64,000 nucleotides of DNA, from positions 3,410,001 to 3,474,000 of the forward strand of contig NZ_CP049199.1 of assembly GCF_011045195.1 (NCBI RefSeq), given 5' to 3'. Source of the DNA: Caulobacter soli (lineage in GTDB: Bacteria > Pseudomonadota > Alphaproteobacteria > Caulobacterales > Caulobacteraceae). Under the pieces are notes generated by a model. The model worked only from the letters and a program-made list of their open reading frames with translations. It did not search any database and was not told the DNA's origin. The translations under genes were made by a program, and so were the position numbers. Below, piece after piece: positions 47,941 to 57,220 of this stretch (positions are counted from its first letter, which is position 1; every line of letters begins with the position of its first letter).

Positions 47941-50325
47941 ATGAAAAGACATCTGATGCTGGGCGGGGCCTTCTGCGCCTTGCTGTTGGCCGCGCCGCAC
48001 CTGGCCCTGGCCGCCGAACCCGTCGCCGCCGCCGACGCGCCCGCCGCCGCGCCGGGCGACGCCAACGAAGTCGACGCCGTCGTCGTGCTGGGCCAAGGCC
48101 AAAGCCGTCAGGTCCAGACGATCAGCGCCACCCAAGTCGAAGTCCTGACGCCGGGCTCCAGCCCGCTGAAGGCCGTCGAGATGCTTCCGGGCGTCAGCTT
48201 CCAGTCGGCCGACGCCTTCGGCTCGTACGAATGGTCCACGCGCATCGCCATCCGCGGCTTCGACCAGAGCCGCCTGGGCTTCACCCTGGACGGCGTGCCG
48301 CTGGGCGACATGAGCTACGGCAACTACAACGGCCTGCACATCAGCCGCGCCATCGCCAGCGAAGACATCGGCAAGGTCGAACTGGCCCAAGGCGCCGGCT
48401 CGCTGTCGACCGCCTCGACCTCGAACCTGGGCGGCACGCTGCAGTTCTTCTCGCGCGCCCCCACCGAAGACATGCATCTGCAGGTCGACGCCACCGCCGG
48501 CTCGGATGAGATGCACCGTGTGTTCGGTCGCTTCGACAGCGGCGCCATCGCCCAGCTGGGCGGCCTGCGCGGCTACATCTCGATCGCCGACCAGAAGTCC
48601 GACAAGTGGAAGGGCGGCGGCGAGCAGAAGCAGAAGCAGTACGACGGCAAGCTCGTCCTGCCGCTGGGCGAAGACGGCTCGCTGACCGCGTTCTGGAACC
48701 ACTCCGAGCGCCGCGAGCAGGACTACCAGGACATGTCGTTCGACATGATCAAGCGCCTGGGCCGCAGCTGGGACAACTTCCAACCCAACTGGCAAGCCGC
48801 CATCGGCGTGGGCCAGATCCTGAACAATCCGGCCAACTACGCCGGCGCCAACGCCCCGCTCAACGCCTCGGGCTATTGGTCGGGCAAGGGCACGAACCCG
48901 TACCTGGCCTACGGCGTCGCCAACCCCGACGACGCCTACTACGCCGGCGCCGGCATCCGCGACGACGACCTCTACGCCCTCACGCTGAAGGAAAAGCTGG
49001 GGGAGCGGGTTCGGTTCGACGTGACCGCCTACGGTCACCAGAACCAGGGCCAGGGCCTGTGGTACACGCCCTACACCGCCAGCCCCGGCTACGGCACGGC
49101 CGGTTCGAACGCCGCCCCGCTGTCGATCCGCACCACCGAATACGACATCGACCGCAACGGCGTGATCGGCAATGTCTATGTCGACCTGGGCGCCCACGCG
49201 ATCAGCGGCGGCTTCTGGTACGAGGACAACGACTTCCACCAGGCTCGCCGCTTCTACGCCGAGACCCTCAGCGCCCCGTCGCGCAACCCGCTGGACTTCC
49301 AGTCCAACCCGTTCCTGACGTCGTGGGACTACAAGTTCAACACCAAGACCACGACCGGCTACCTGCAGGACGTCTGGACCGTCACCGACGCCCTGAAGGT
49401 CAACTTCGGCTTCAAGGCCCTGAAGGTCGAGAACGAAGTGTCGACCGTCGCCGGCAACAAGATGGCCGGCAAGATCGAGAGCAAGGACAACTTCCTGCCG
49501 CAAGTCGGCGTGGTCTATGACCTGCACAACGGCCTGGAGTTCTTCGGCGGCTACACCGAGAACATGGCCGCCTTCGTCTCGGCCGCCACCTCGGGTCCGT
49601 TCGCCTCGCAGAACCAGACCGTCGTCAACTTCGTCAGCGACAACCTGAAGCCGGAAACCTCCAAGACCTTCGAAGGCGGCGCGCGTTTCCACAACGACCG
49701 CTTCCAGGGCGTGGTGGCCTTGTATGACGTCAAGTTCGACAACCGTCTCGACAGCGCCAGCACGGCTCCGCCGATCCTGGGCCTGCCGGCGGTTCTGTCG
49801 AACGTCGGTTCGGTCACCACCAAGGGCATCGAGCTGGCCGGCGAATACCGCCTGAGCGACGCCTGGTCGCTGTACGGCTCCTACGCCTACAACGACTCCA
49901 AGTACGACGACGACGTGCTGAACGCCGACGGCAGCGTGGCCATGAAGACCAAGGACAAGGACGTGGTCTTCACGCCCAAGACCCTGGCCAAGGCCGAGCT
50001 GAAGTTCGACAAGAACGGCTGGTTCGCCAATCTGGGCGTCGATGTGGTCAGCTCGCGCTGGTACACGTTCGAGAACAACGGCGGCAAGGTCGAGGGCTAC
50101 ACCCTGGCCAACCTGTCGGTCGGCTACCGCTTCGTCGACGCGCCGCAGGACTCCCTGCTGCACGGCCTCGAAGTGCAGGCCAACTTCACCAACATCACCG
50201 ACCAGGACTACATCTCGACGGTCGGTTCGGGCGGCGCCAGCAAGGCCGATCCGGGCGGCAACGCCATGACCCTGCTGCCGGGCGCGCCCAGCCAGTCCTA
50301 CATCACGATCCGCAAGACCTTCTAA
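47941..50325 (+). CDS. TonB-dependent outer membrane receptor
   Basis: A 794-residue TonB-dependent receptor. It has a signal peptide (1-24), a TonB-box-like EVDAVVVLG (about 43-51), a plug domain (about 55-165: LKAVEMLPGVSFQSADAFG, IAIRGFDQSRLGFTLDGVPLG, VELAQGAGSLSTASTSNLGGTLQFFSR) and a beta-barrel that ends in Phe (SYITIRKTF). Such receptors take up siderophores, vitamins or sugars with energy from TonB-ExbBD. The ligand cannot be read and no transport genes are adjacent. ATG 47941. A strong terminator follows. Confidence 0.93.
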   Translation: MKRHLMLGGAFCALLLAAPHLALAAEPVAAADAPAAAPGDANEVDAVVVLGQGQSRQVQTISATQVEVLTPGSSPLKAVEMLPGVSFQSADAFGSYEWSTRIAIRGFDQSRLGFTLDGVPLGDMSYGNYNGLHISRAIASEDIGKVELAQGAGSLSTASTSNLGGTLQFFSRAPTEDMHLQVDATAGSDEMHRVFGRFDSGAIAQLGGLRGYISIADQKSDKWKGGGEQKQKQYDGKLVLPLGEDGSLTAFWNHSERREQDYQDMSFDMIKRLGRSWDNFQPNWQAAIGVGQILNNPANYAGANAPLNASGYWSGKGTNPYLAYGVANPDDAYYAGAGIRDDDLYALTLKEKLGERVRFDVTAYGHQNQGQGLWYTPYTASPGYGTAGSNAAPLSIRTTEYDIDRNGVIGNVYVDLGAHAISGGFWYEDNDFHQARRFYAETLSAPSRNPLDFQSNPFLTSWDYKFNTKTTTGYLQDVWTVTDALKVNFGFKALKVENEVSTVAGNKMAGKIESKDNFLPQVGVVYDLHNGLEFFGGYTENMAAFVSAATSGPFASQNQTVVNFVSDNLKPETSKTFEGGARFHNDRFQGVVALYDVKFDNRLDSASTAPPILGLPAVLSNVGSVTTKGIELAGEYRLSDAWSLYGSYAYNDSKYDDDVLNADGSVAMKTKDKDVVFTPKTLAKAELKFDKNGWFANLGVDVVSSRWYTFENNGGKVEGYTLANLSVGYRFVDAPQDSLLHGLEVQANFTNITDQDYISTVGSGGASKADPGGNAMTLLPGAPSQSYITIRKTF

Positions 50326-50350
50326 GTCTGGCGATCGACGACAAGGCGAA

Positions 50351-50380
50351 GGGCCGGAGGGAAACCTCCGGCCCTTTTTC
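50351..50380 (+). terminator. rho-independent terminator of the TonB receptor gene
   Basis: GGGCCGGAGG and CCTCCGGCCC form a 10-bp stem with a GAAA loop, followed by TTTTTC, 25 bases after the stop codon. Confidence 0.92.
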
Positions 50381-50416
50381 GTACCTCAAAGTCATTCCGC
50401 GTTCTTGCGTCTGAAC

Positions 50417-50776
50417 CTATCTGTTGGGGTACTGCCTCAACCAGCGCTTGCCGGCTTGGAGGAGCTCAACATCTGTGGCGTTGTTTTCGCTTAAGCCCTC
50501 CAAGACTTTTTCCAAAGCAGCAGCCTTAACTCCCCCAGCAGGAGTTTCATTTTCGACAAGCGTCTCGCGATTTAAGATGGCCCGCACGATTGCCAAGGCG
50601 ACATTCCGCGCGATGCCTCCGTACGCGCCGGCCGTGGAGGCTTGCGCATCCAGCATTGTCGCAATCTGCTCGACCAGCTTGGCGCCCTCGGCGCCTGAGG
50701 CATGGTGATGTCGCACTAATTTAGTAGCCTGAAGCGCCGCAATGGCGCGGTCGAATTCGTCATTCAGATTGGTCAA
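50417..50776 (-). CDS. small protein of unknown function, atypical base composition
   Basis: A 119-residue soluble, helical protein (TTG start at 50776 with GGAGG seven bases upstream). It has His in VRHHHASGAEG and no Cys. Its codons use A and T at third positions far more often than the genes around it, and the GC content is visibly lower. I recognise no family. It may be a recently gained or fast-evolving gene. Confidence 0.6.
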   Translation of the reverse strand: MTNLNDEFDRAIAALQATKLVRHHHASGAEGAKLVEQIATMLDAQASTAGAYGGIARNVALAIVRAILNRETLVENETPAGGVKAAALEKVLEGLSENNATDVELLQAGKRWLRQYPNR

Positions 50777-50870
50777 GGCACAGCCTCCACTTTCGTCAAA
50801 CGAGAGTGTATGACCATTTCTGTCGCCATGGCAGCATTTCCGCTCTCAACCACCTCCACGGACCAAAAAG

Positions 50871-50897
50871 AAAGCCCGGCCAAAAAGACCGGGCTTT
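50871..50897 (-). terminator. rho-independent terminator for leftward transcription
   Basis: AAAGCCCGG and CCGGGCTTT form a 9-bp stem with an A-rich loop; read leftward, the stem is followed by CTTTTTGG. It lies about 145 bases past the SPFH gene stop, which leaves a long 3' untranslated part. Read rightward it ends TTTAAAG, so it could also act that way. No gene is seen between 50777 and 51042. Confidence 0.8.
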
Positions 50898-51042
50898 AAA
50901 GTCATTAGGGAGGAAACGCCCAGGAAGGGCAGAGGCGCTCGGCGCCTCACGGGCGAGCTGGTACCGCTAACAGATCAAAACCGCAAGCGATTCCGTCAGG
51001 GCGCGGCGAGCTGACGCATCCGCCGCTCGCCGCCCTCCCCCT

Positions 51043-53049
51043 TTAGGCCTGCTCCTCCTCGTACCGGACCGGAGCGGCCTCGACCGCCAGGCCCAGCTTC
51101 TCGGACATCAGCAGGGTGAGCAGGGCCTGCATCACCCCGCCCGAGGCGCCGTCGCCGCCCGCGCCGCTGATCTGCACCTTGGGCACCACGTCGACGCCGC
51201 TGGTTTCCAGGGCCTCGGCGAAGCGCTCGGCGACCTGGCGTGCCAGCTGGTAGCGGGCGCCGCCCGAGGCCTCGACCTGGCTGGCGATGGCCTCGGCGGT
51301 GGCCAGGCCCACCTTGGTCACCCGTTCGGCCTCGGCCCGGGCCAGGGCCACGACCTTGCCGGCCTCGCCCTCGCCGAGCAGGCGGGTGGCGTCGGCCTCG
51401 GCCTTGGCCAGGGTCCGGCGCTGCTGGGCCTCCTGTTCCGAACGCGCCAGGTTGGCCTTACCGGCGTTCTGCTGCACCTGGATCGACAGCTGGCTCTCGG
51501 TGATCGCCGTCTGCTGCTTGGCCAAGGCCTCGGCCTCGCGCAGCTCGCGCTCCTTCTGGGCGGCGAACTTCTGCCGCTCATAGGTGCCGACCTGCTCGTC
51601 GGCGATCTGCCGCTGGCGCAGCTGGGTCAGGATCTTCTCGATCTGGTCGTCGCCGCTGGCCGACGGACGCGGCGTGCCGATCAGCACCTCCTGCAGCTCG
51701 AGGTTATAGAGGCCGAACTTGGCCTTCATCTCCTCGCTCGACTGGCCCTGGATCGCGCTGCGGTCCTGCAGCAGCTCGATCAGGGTGCGGGTCTGGCCGA
51801 TGTTCTTGAAGTAGGCGCTGACCATCGGGTCCAGGGTCTGCTCGACCAGCTTCTTGATGTCGCCGAACCGTTGGATGACCAGCGGCGCCTTGCGGTAGTC
51901 GATGTGCACCACGACCGAGACCGGCAGGGTCGGCTCGAACGCGTCGCGGGTGATCAGCGACACCTCGGCCAGGTTCTCGTCGAACTTGTGCGAGCCCACG
52001 GCCATCGTCTCCCACTTCAGGATGAAATTGGTGGTCGGCACCATGGTCACGCGGCCGGCATAGGTGTTGAAGGCGTACTTGCCCGGCAGCAGCGGATCGC
52101 GCCACACGCCGCGCTCGCCATTGGCCACCAGCTCCCCGTGACGATAGCCCTCGCCCGAGGTGTCGGCCCCCAGCGCGCCGGTATAGGACACCACCACGCC
52201 CACCTGGCCGACCTCGACCACGGTCTTGTTGATCCGCTCGACGGTCGCGAACAGCCGGTTGATGTAGTAGGTGCCTTCGACCAGCACCTGCAGCTGGCGC
52301 CCCTTGCGGCCGCCGGCGGCCAGGAACTTGCCAGCCTCCTGGAAGCTGTTGTGGAACGTCGCCGGATCGTCCGGGTCGCCGCCCACCAGCGGCGCGATCA
52401 GCTCGCCCGAGGCCAGGCCTGGGCCATCGTGCACGGTGATCACCCCGATCTGGTCGTCGGCGTCCTTGATCACGACCGGCTCGAAACCGCCGCGCTCCTC
52501 GATGATCTCCGACATCTGGGCCAGCAGGGCCGCCTCGTCGCGGTCCAGGCTGAGCGCGAAGGTCCGGTCCTTGGTCACCACCACGAACTGGGCCAGGTTG
52601 ATGGCGTAGGCGCCCTCGCGCAGGATCTTGCGCTGCGGGCCCTTCTGGCCGCCCGCCTCGAGGAAGGCGCGGGCGTTCTGGAAGTCGACGCCTTCCGGGT
52701 GCGTCGCCAGCGCCTGGTCGGCCTGCAGCGGCGCGCCGTCACGGGCGAAGACATAGCCGATCCGCCCCTGCGGGATCGTCACCAGGGTCTGGACGTGCAG
52801 CCGGTACTGGAACGGGAAGAAGAAGTGCAGACCGCCGCGCAGGACGTCAGGCTGGAAGCCGGCCTCCTCCTTCAGCGCGATCAGGCCGCCGGCGATCGAG
52901 CCGCGCCGGCTCCACAGCTTCTCGACCACCGCCACGCGGGTGTTGCCGATGTAGCGGACCATGCCCGAGAGCGCGACGAACGCCGCTGCGACGAGCACGA
53001 CGAAAAGCGCCGAACCGACCAGCGGTCCCAACGCCAAGACGTTAGACAT
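51043..53049 (-). CDS. large SPFH/band-7 (flotillin-like) membrane protein
   Basis: A 668-residue protein. An N-terminal membrane helix (8-30) is followed by a very long region (40-330) before the core SPFH/band-7 domain (about 330-470) and a long Ala/Glu coiled coil (about 475-620: YERQKFAAQKERELREAEALAKQQ, then GLATAEAIASQVEASGG). Residues about 128-165 and 243-280 are similar to each other (EAGGQKGPQ... and AAGGRKGRQ...), suggesting an internal duplication. Flotillin-like proteins form large membrane assemblies. ATG 53049. It stands alone. Confidence 0.85.
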   Translation of the reverse strand: MSNVLALGPLVGSALFVVLVAAAFVALSGMVRYIGNTRVAVVEKLWSRRGSIAGGLIALKEEAGFQPDVLRGGLHFFFPFQYRLHVQTLVTIPQGRIGYVFARDGAPLQADQALATHPEGVDFQNARAFLEAGGQKGPQRKILREGAYAINLAQFVVVTKDRTFALSLDRDEAALLAQMSEIIEERGGFEPVVIKDADDQIGVITVHDGPGLASGELIAPLVGGDPDDPATFHNSFQEAGKFLAAGGRKGRQLQVLVEGTYYINRLFATVERINKTVVEVGQVGVVVSYTGALGADTSGEGYRHGELVANGERGVWRDPLLPGKYAFNTYAGRVTMVPTTNFILKWETMAVGSHKFDENLAEVSLITRDAFEPTLPVSVVVHIDYRKAPLVIQRFGDIKKLVEQTLDPMVSAYFKNIGQTRTLIELLQDRSAIQGQSSEEMKAKFGLYNLELQEVLIGTPRPSASGDDQIEKILTQLRQRQIADEQVGTYERQKFAAQKERELREAEALAKQQTAITESQLSIQVQQNAGKANLARSEQEAQQRRTLAKAEADATRLLGEGEAGKVVALARAEAERVTKVGLATAEAIASQVEASGGARYQLARQVAERFAEALETSGVDVVPKVQISGAGGDGASGGVMQALLTLLMSEKLGLAVEAAPVRYEEEQA

Positions 53050-53392
53050 TTAGGTAGCCCCATATGGCCGCCTGGGAAGCGATCATCGCTCCATGAAACA
53101 GCGGCCACGCTTGAAGTATGCATGCCGCGGCGCTGCGCAATCATGAGGCGATCACATCGGATCACGGCCTCGGGATAAGGGTTACGGGGCGTTCATGCGG
53201 CATGGATCCTCCCCCTGTGGGGGAGGTGTCGGCGCAGCCGACGGAGGGGGGAGTGCTCGGAAGATGGTCGGCTCCACGATCGACGGTCCGACAACTCCCC
53301 CCACCGATCGCTTCGCGATCGCCTCCCCCACGAGGGGAGGGTCGAAACTTCCCTGCTGACAACAGCCGCGCTTCCCCATAGCGTCCCGCGCC
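53050..53392. other. 343-base divergent intergenic region
   Basis: Between the SPFH gene and the peptidase gene. The right 60 per cent is family A repeat copy 3 (53208-53341). The part 53050-53207 should hold the SPFH promoter and 53342-53392 the peptidase start region; nothing else is recognised. Confidence 0.45.
53208..53341. repeat. dispersed intergenic repeat, family A copy 3 (inverted)
   Basis: The same parts as the copy at 11957 but in the opposite order: CCTCCCCCTGTGGGGGAGG, GTCGGCGCAGCCGAC, spacer, CGATCGCTTCGCGATCG, CCTCCCCCACGAGGGGAGG. It lies upstream of a gene rather than after one. Confidence 0.9.
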
Positions 53393-55624
53393 ATGATCAG
53401 ACCCTCGCTCCTGGCCATCACGGCCTGCCTCGCCCTCTCCTCGCCGGTTCTGGCGGAAAAGCTGACCCCGGAGCGGATCTTCGCCGACCCCGCCCTGAAC
53501 GGCCCCACGGCCAAGGGCGTGGCCCTGTCGCCGGACGGCAAGCGCGTCACCTATCTGAAGGGCAAGGCCGAGGCGGCCAACGTCCAGGACCTGTGGGCGG
53601 CCGACGTCAAGGGCGGCGAGCCCTATCGCCTGATCGACTCAGCGGCCCTGTCGTCGGGAACCAAGGAACTGTCGGAGGCCGAGAAGGCCCGCCGCGAGCG
53701 CACCCGCACCTCGGCGCGCGGCATCGTCGAATACAGCTGGGACGAGGAAGGCCGCTTCATCCTCGTGCCGCTGGACGGCGACCTCTATCTGGACAGCATC
53801 GCCGATGGCAAGGTCACCCGCCTGACGCAGACCCCGGGCGACGAGGTCGACGCCAAGGTCTCGCCCAAGGGCGGCTTCGTCTCCTATGTCCGCGACCAGA
53901 ACCTCTACATCAAGGCGCTGGCAGGCGGGGCCGAGAAGGCCCTGACCACGCAGGGCAAGGACGCCCTGTCGTTCGGCACGTCCGAGTTCGTGGCCCAGGA
54001 GGAAATGGACCGCTTCACCGGCTACTGGTGGAATCCGAACGAGACCAGCATCGCCTATACCCGCGTCGACGAAAGCACGGTCGACGTCATCCCGCGCGCC
54101 GACATCGGTCCGGGCGGCGCCAAGGTGGTCGAGCAGCGCTATCCCCGCGCCGGCCGCCCCAACGCCGTGGTCGACCTGTTCGTCCAGGACCTGGCCACCG
54201 GCAAGACCGTCCAGATCGACCTGGGTCCCAACAAGGACATCTATGTCGCCCGCGTCGACTGGTCGGCCGACGGCAAGACCCTGTACGTCCAGCGCCAGAC
54301 CCGCGACCAGAAGACGGTCGAGCTGATCGCCTATGACCCGGCCACCGGCTCTAATCAAATTGTTGGGGGCAAGACGATCGTCACCGACACCGACGCCCAC
54401 TGGATCGAGCTTTCCGACGACTTCAAGCCACTCAAGGACGGCACGTTCCTGTGGTCGTCCGAGAAGTCCGGCTACAAGCACCTCTATCACTACGCCGCCA
54501 GCGGCAAGCTGATCGCCCAGATCACCCAGGGCGACTGGCCGGTGAACGCCCTGGAAGGCGTCGACGAGGCCCGCAAGACCGCGATCTTCACCGCCTCGAT
54601 CGACACGCCGCTGGAGCGCCGCGTCTACGAGGTCTCCTACGCCAAGCCGGGCAAGCCCAAGGCCCTGACCCCGGCCGGCGGCTGGTGGACCGCCAAGGTC
54701 GCCGAGACCGGCGGCGCCTTCACCGCCGGCTACAGCGATCCCAAGACCCCGCCCCAGACCGCGCTCTATGACGCCACGGGCAAGCGCGTGCGCTGGATCG
54801 AGGAGAACAAGCTCGACGCCAGCCATCCCTACTGGCCCTACGCCGCCAACCTGCCCGTGCCGGAGTACGGCAGGCTGAAGGCCGCCGACGGCGAGGTCTT
54901 GCACTACGAGATCCTCAAGCCGATCGGCTTCGATCCGGCCAAGAAATATCCGGCCATCGTCTCGGTCTATGGCGGCCCGCACGCCCAGACCGTCAGCCGC
55001 TCGTGGCAGAAGGTCGGCGAGCGTCCGTATCTCGAGGACGGCTATGTCATCTTCAAGCTGGACAACCGCGGCAGCTCCAACCGCTCGGCCAAGTTCAAGC
55101 GGGCGCTGGACCGCCGCATGGGCACGGTCGAGGTCGAGGATCAACTGCTGGGCGCCAAGTTCCTGGGAGGCCTGCCCTATGTCGATCCCGACAAGCTGGG
55201 CGTGATGGGCTGGTCCTACGGCGGGTTCATGACCCTGATGCTGATGACCGCTCCCGACACCCCGTTCAAGGCCGGCGCGGCCGGCGCTCCGCCCACCGAA
55301 TGGGGTCTCTACGACACCCACTACACCGAGCAGTTCATGGGCAAGCCGGACGAGAACAAGGACGGCTACGCCAATTCCGACGTGCTCAATCGCCTGAAGA
55401 ACCTCAAGCCGAACAGCCTGCTGCTGCTGCACGGCATGGCCGACGACAACGTCATCTTCGAGAACAGCACCCGCCTGATCGCGGCGATGGAGACCCGCGC
55501 CATCCCGTTCGAGATGATGCTCTATCCGGGCGAACGCCACAGCGCCCCCGGCAGCAAGACCAAGGGCCTGCATGTGCTGAAGACGCACCTGCAGTTCTTC
55601 GATCGGCAGCTGAAGGGGCAGTAG
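53393..55624 (+). CDS. dipeptidyl peptidase IV-type S9 peptidase
   Basis: A 743-residue exported serine peptidase. Signal peptide 1-21; beta-propeller (about 40-480) with the dipeptidyl peptidase Glu-Glu motif in VAQEEMDRFTGYWW; alpha/beta hydrolase domain with Ser608 in GWSYGG, Asp in HGMADDNV (684/685) and His716 in ERHS. The Glu pair anchors the substrate amino end, so removal of N-terminal dipeptides is expected, in the periplasm. ATG 53393. A strong hairpin follows. Confidence 0.93.
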   Translation: MIRPSLLAITACLALSSPVLAEKLTPERIFADPALNGPTAKGVALSPDGKRVTYLKGKAEAANVQDLWAADVKGGEPYRLIDSAALSSGTKELSEAEKARRERTRTSARGIVEYSWDEEGRFILVPLDGDLYLDSIADGKVTRLTQTPGDEVDAKVSPKGGFVSYVRDQNLYIKALAGGAEKALTTQGKDALSFGTSEFVAQEEMDRFTGYWWNPNETSIAYTRVDESTVDVIPRADIGPGGAKVVEQRYPRAGRPNAVVDLFVQDLATGKTVQIDLGPNKDIYVARVDWSADGKTLYVQRQTRDQKTVELIAYDPATGSNQIVGGKTIVTDTDAHWIELSDDFKPLKDGTFLWSSEKSGYKHLYHYAASGKLIAQITQGDWPVNALEGVDEARKTAIFTASIDTPLERRVYEVSYAKPGKPKALTPAGGWWTAKVAETGGAFTAGYSDPKTPPQTALYDATGKRVRWIEENKLDASHPYWPYAANLPVPEYGRLKAADGEVLHYEILKPIGFDPAKKYPAIVSVYGGPHAQTVSRSWQKVGERPYLEDGYVIFKLDNRGSSNRSAKFKRALDRRMGTVEVEDQLLGAKFLGGLPYVDPDKLGVMGWSYGGFMTLMLMTAPDTPFKAGAAGAPPTEWGLYDTHYTEQFMGKPDENKDGYANSDVLNRLKNLKPNSLLLLHGMADDNVIFENSTRLIAAMETRAIPFEMMLYPGERHSAPGSKTKGLHVLKTHLQFFDRQLKGQ

Positions 55625-55636
55625 GCTCGCGGACAT

Positions 55637-55665
55637 CCATCCCTCCCCCTCGTGGGGAGGGATGG
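55637..55665 (+). terminator. hairpin after the S9 peptidase gene
   Basis: CCATCCCTCCCC at 55637-55648 and GGGGAGGGATGG at 55654-55665 form a perfect 12-bp stem, 12 bases after the stop and followed by GCGTTTA. Confidence 0.8.
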
Positions 55666-55671
55666 GCGTTT

Positions 55672-56210
55672 ATGGGGATGGAGCGGCCTGGATCCCCGCC
55701 AGCGCCACCGAGAATCCCAACCTCTTCAACGCCCTGAAGAAAAATCAGCGTCACAAGCCCTCGGCGCTCAAACCCGTCGCACAATGATCCTGTCTCCGTC
55801 GCGGAGGAGGGCGCTTGGTACCGACCCGAAGCGGCGATGGAGATGGAACCGAGCGGGGACGCGCAGGCCTTGCGCGAGGCCGGTGTGGGTCTGTTCGCGG
55901 ATAGATCCGGGACCCACCGAAACCTCGCCGGGATCTGCGCGGGTCGACGGGGCCGGGAAGCAAAACCGGCCTGTTCCAGGATCTGTCGGAGTCGCTGACG
56001 GCCCCTTCCGGGCGACTTTGATCCTGCCCGCCCGAGGGGGAATGTCGACCGGGATGAAACAGGCCCTCAGTCGCCGTCCCTCGGTAAAAACGGTTTCGCG
56101 GAGCGGTTGGTCCACGCCGAAACGCAAACTCTAAACCCACGGTCTCCGGGCTTGGCCCGGCCGCTCCGCGCCTCCTCATCCCACTCACAGCCAGATTGGC
56201 GTGGGATCAC
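55672..56210. other. unexplained stretch without a convincing gene
   Basis: About 540 bases with no supported gene. Two overlapping frames stay open: rightward from 55784 (about 116 residues, very Arg-rich, ending SGWSTPKRKL) and leftward from 56127 to 55768 (119 residues, ending RDGDRIIVRRV). Neither has the strong GC-ending codons of real genes here, and neither has a clear ribosome site. A non-coding RNA or a gene remnant remains possible. A short hairpin (CCGGGCTTGGCCCGG) is at about 56146-56160. Confidence 0.4.
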
Positions 56211-56216
56211 ACCCCC

Positions 56217-56324
56217 TTGCCCCCACCTGGCGGCTTCGCCGCCTGTCCGCCCCCGTAGGGGGCGGAGGACGCGCCTCTTCCCCCTACGGGGGAAGACGAC
56301 CGCGAAGCGGTCCGTAGGGGGCAA
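56217..56324. repeat. palindromic element, CTTGCCCCC type
   Basis: It begins CTTGCCCCCAC and ends GTAGGGGGCAAG. Inside it are GGCGGCTTCGCCGCC, CGCCCCCGTAGGGGGCG, TTCCCCCTACGGGGGAA and GACCGCGAAGCGGTC, each a small hairpin. It is different from the family A repeats and has no second copy in this window. It ends 84 bases before the TesB-like gene. Confidence 0.75.
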
Positions 56325-56408
56325 GTGTTCACCGCACGACACCCCGCATTTGACTTCCGTAGCGAAAGAAGACGAACCTTCGCATACGAAACAACCGAAA
56401 GCCTCCGC

Positions 56409-57194
56409 GTGACGTCCTACACCGACCTGCTCGCCGCCATCGCCGCCACCGACACCGGCTTCACCGCCCACGTCACCGACGACTGGCGCCAGGGCCGCAC
56501 CACCTATGGCGGGCTGTCGGCGACCCTGTGCGTCGAGGCCGCGCGGCGGACCTTCCCGGAAGCCCCGCCCCTGCGTTCGGCCCAGTTCGCCTTCGTCGGG
56601 CCGGCGGCCGGCGACCTGTCGATCCAGGTGAAGGCGCTGCGCCAGGGCAAGTCGACCCTGTTCGTCGCCGTCGACCTGTTGGGCGAACAGGGCGTGGCCA
56701 CGCACGGGGTGCTGACCTTCGGCGCGGCGCGGGAATCGGTAGTGGCCTATGGCGAGGTCCCCTGCCCCGTCGTGGCTCCGCCCGAGGCCTGCGAATGGTT
56801 CTTCCCCGGCGGGCGCGGCGGTCCCAACTTCACCAGCCAGTTCGAGGTGCGCATGGCCGGCGGCGCGCGACCTCTGTCCGGCGGGGCGCCGGAGTACCTA
56901 CTGTGGATCCGCCATCGCGACCCGGCCGCCCGTTCGCTGTCGGCCCTGATCGCCCTGGCCGACACGCCGCCGCCGCCCGCCATGACCCTGTTCCCCAGCT
57001 TCGGACCGATCTCGACCATGACCTGGTCTCTCGACATCGTGGGCTTGCCGGACCCGCACGACGACGGCTGGCGCCTGCTGCGCAGCCGCGCGGAGACCAT
57101 CGGCGACGGCTATTCGACCCAGGAAATGGCCGTCTGGGACGGCGCCGGAGCGCCGTTGATCGTTGCGCGACAGAACGTGGCGGTGTTCATCTGA
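56409..57194 (+). CDS. TesB-like double-hotdog acyl-CoA thioesterase
   Basis: A 261-residue protein of the acyl-CoA thioesterase II-like type with two hotdog halves. The first has YGGLSATLCVEAARRTF and LRSAQFAFVGPAAGDLSIQV; the second has FPSFGPISTMTWSLDIVGLP with the conserved W-S-L-D. It should hydrolyse medium or long acyl-CoA esters. The start is uncertain: GTG 56409 opens the conserved sequence, and the frame is open to an ATG at 56325, inside the end of the palindromic element. Confidence 0.75.
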   Translation: MTSYTDLLAAIAATDTGFTAHVTDDWRQGRTTYGGLSATLCVEAARRTFPEAPPLRSAQFAFVGPAAGDLSIQVKALRQGKSTLFVAVDLLGEQGVATHGVLTFGAARESVVAYGEVPCPVVAPPEACEWFFPGGRGGPNFTSQFEVRMAGGARPLSGGAPEYLLWIRHRDPAARSLSALIALADTPPPPAMTLFPSFGPISTMTWSLDIVGLPDPHDDGWRLLRSRAETIGDGYSTQEMAVWDGAGAPLIVARQNVAVFI

Positions 57195-57220
57195 GGGTCT
57201 GGGAGAATCCCCACAGGTCC

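Noticed and set aside
47830..50163. Open frame of 777 codons opposite the TonB-dependent receptor gene
   Set aside because: Antisense to a full-length receptor with all plug and barrel motifs; the product is low-complexity and without a domain.
50898..51042. tRNA or 4.5S-like RNA after the SPFH gene
   Set aside because: Several GC-rich stems can form, but no T-loop, anticodon arm or SRP-type loop was found.
55784..56134. Arg-rich small protein ending SGWSTPKRKL
   Set aside because: No ribosome site, atypical codons and an equally open frame on the other strand; listed as an unexplained stretch instead of a gene.
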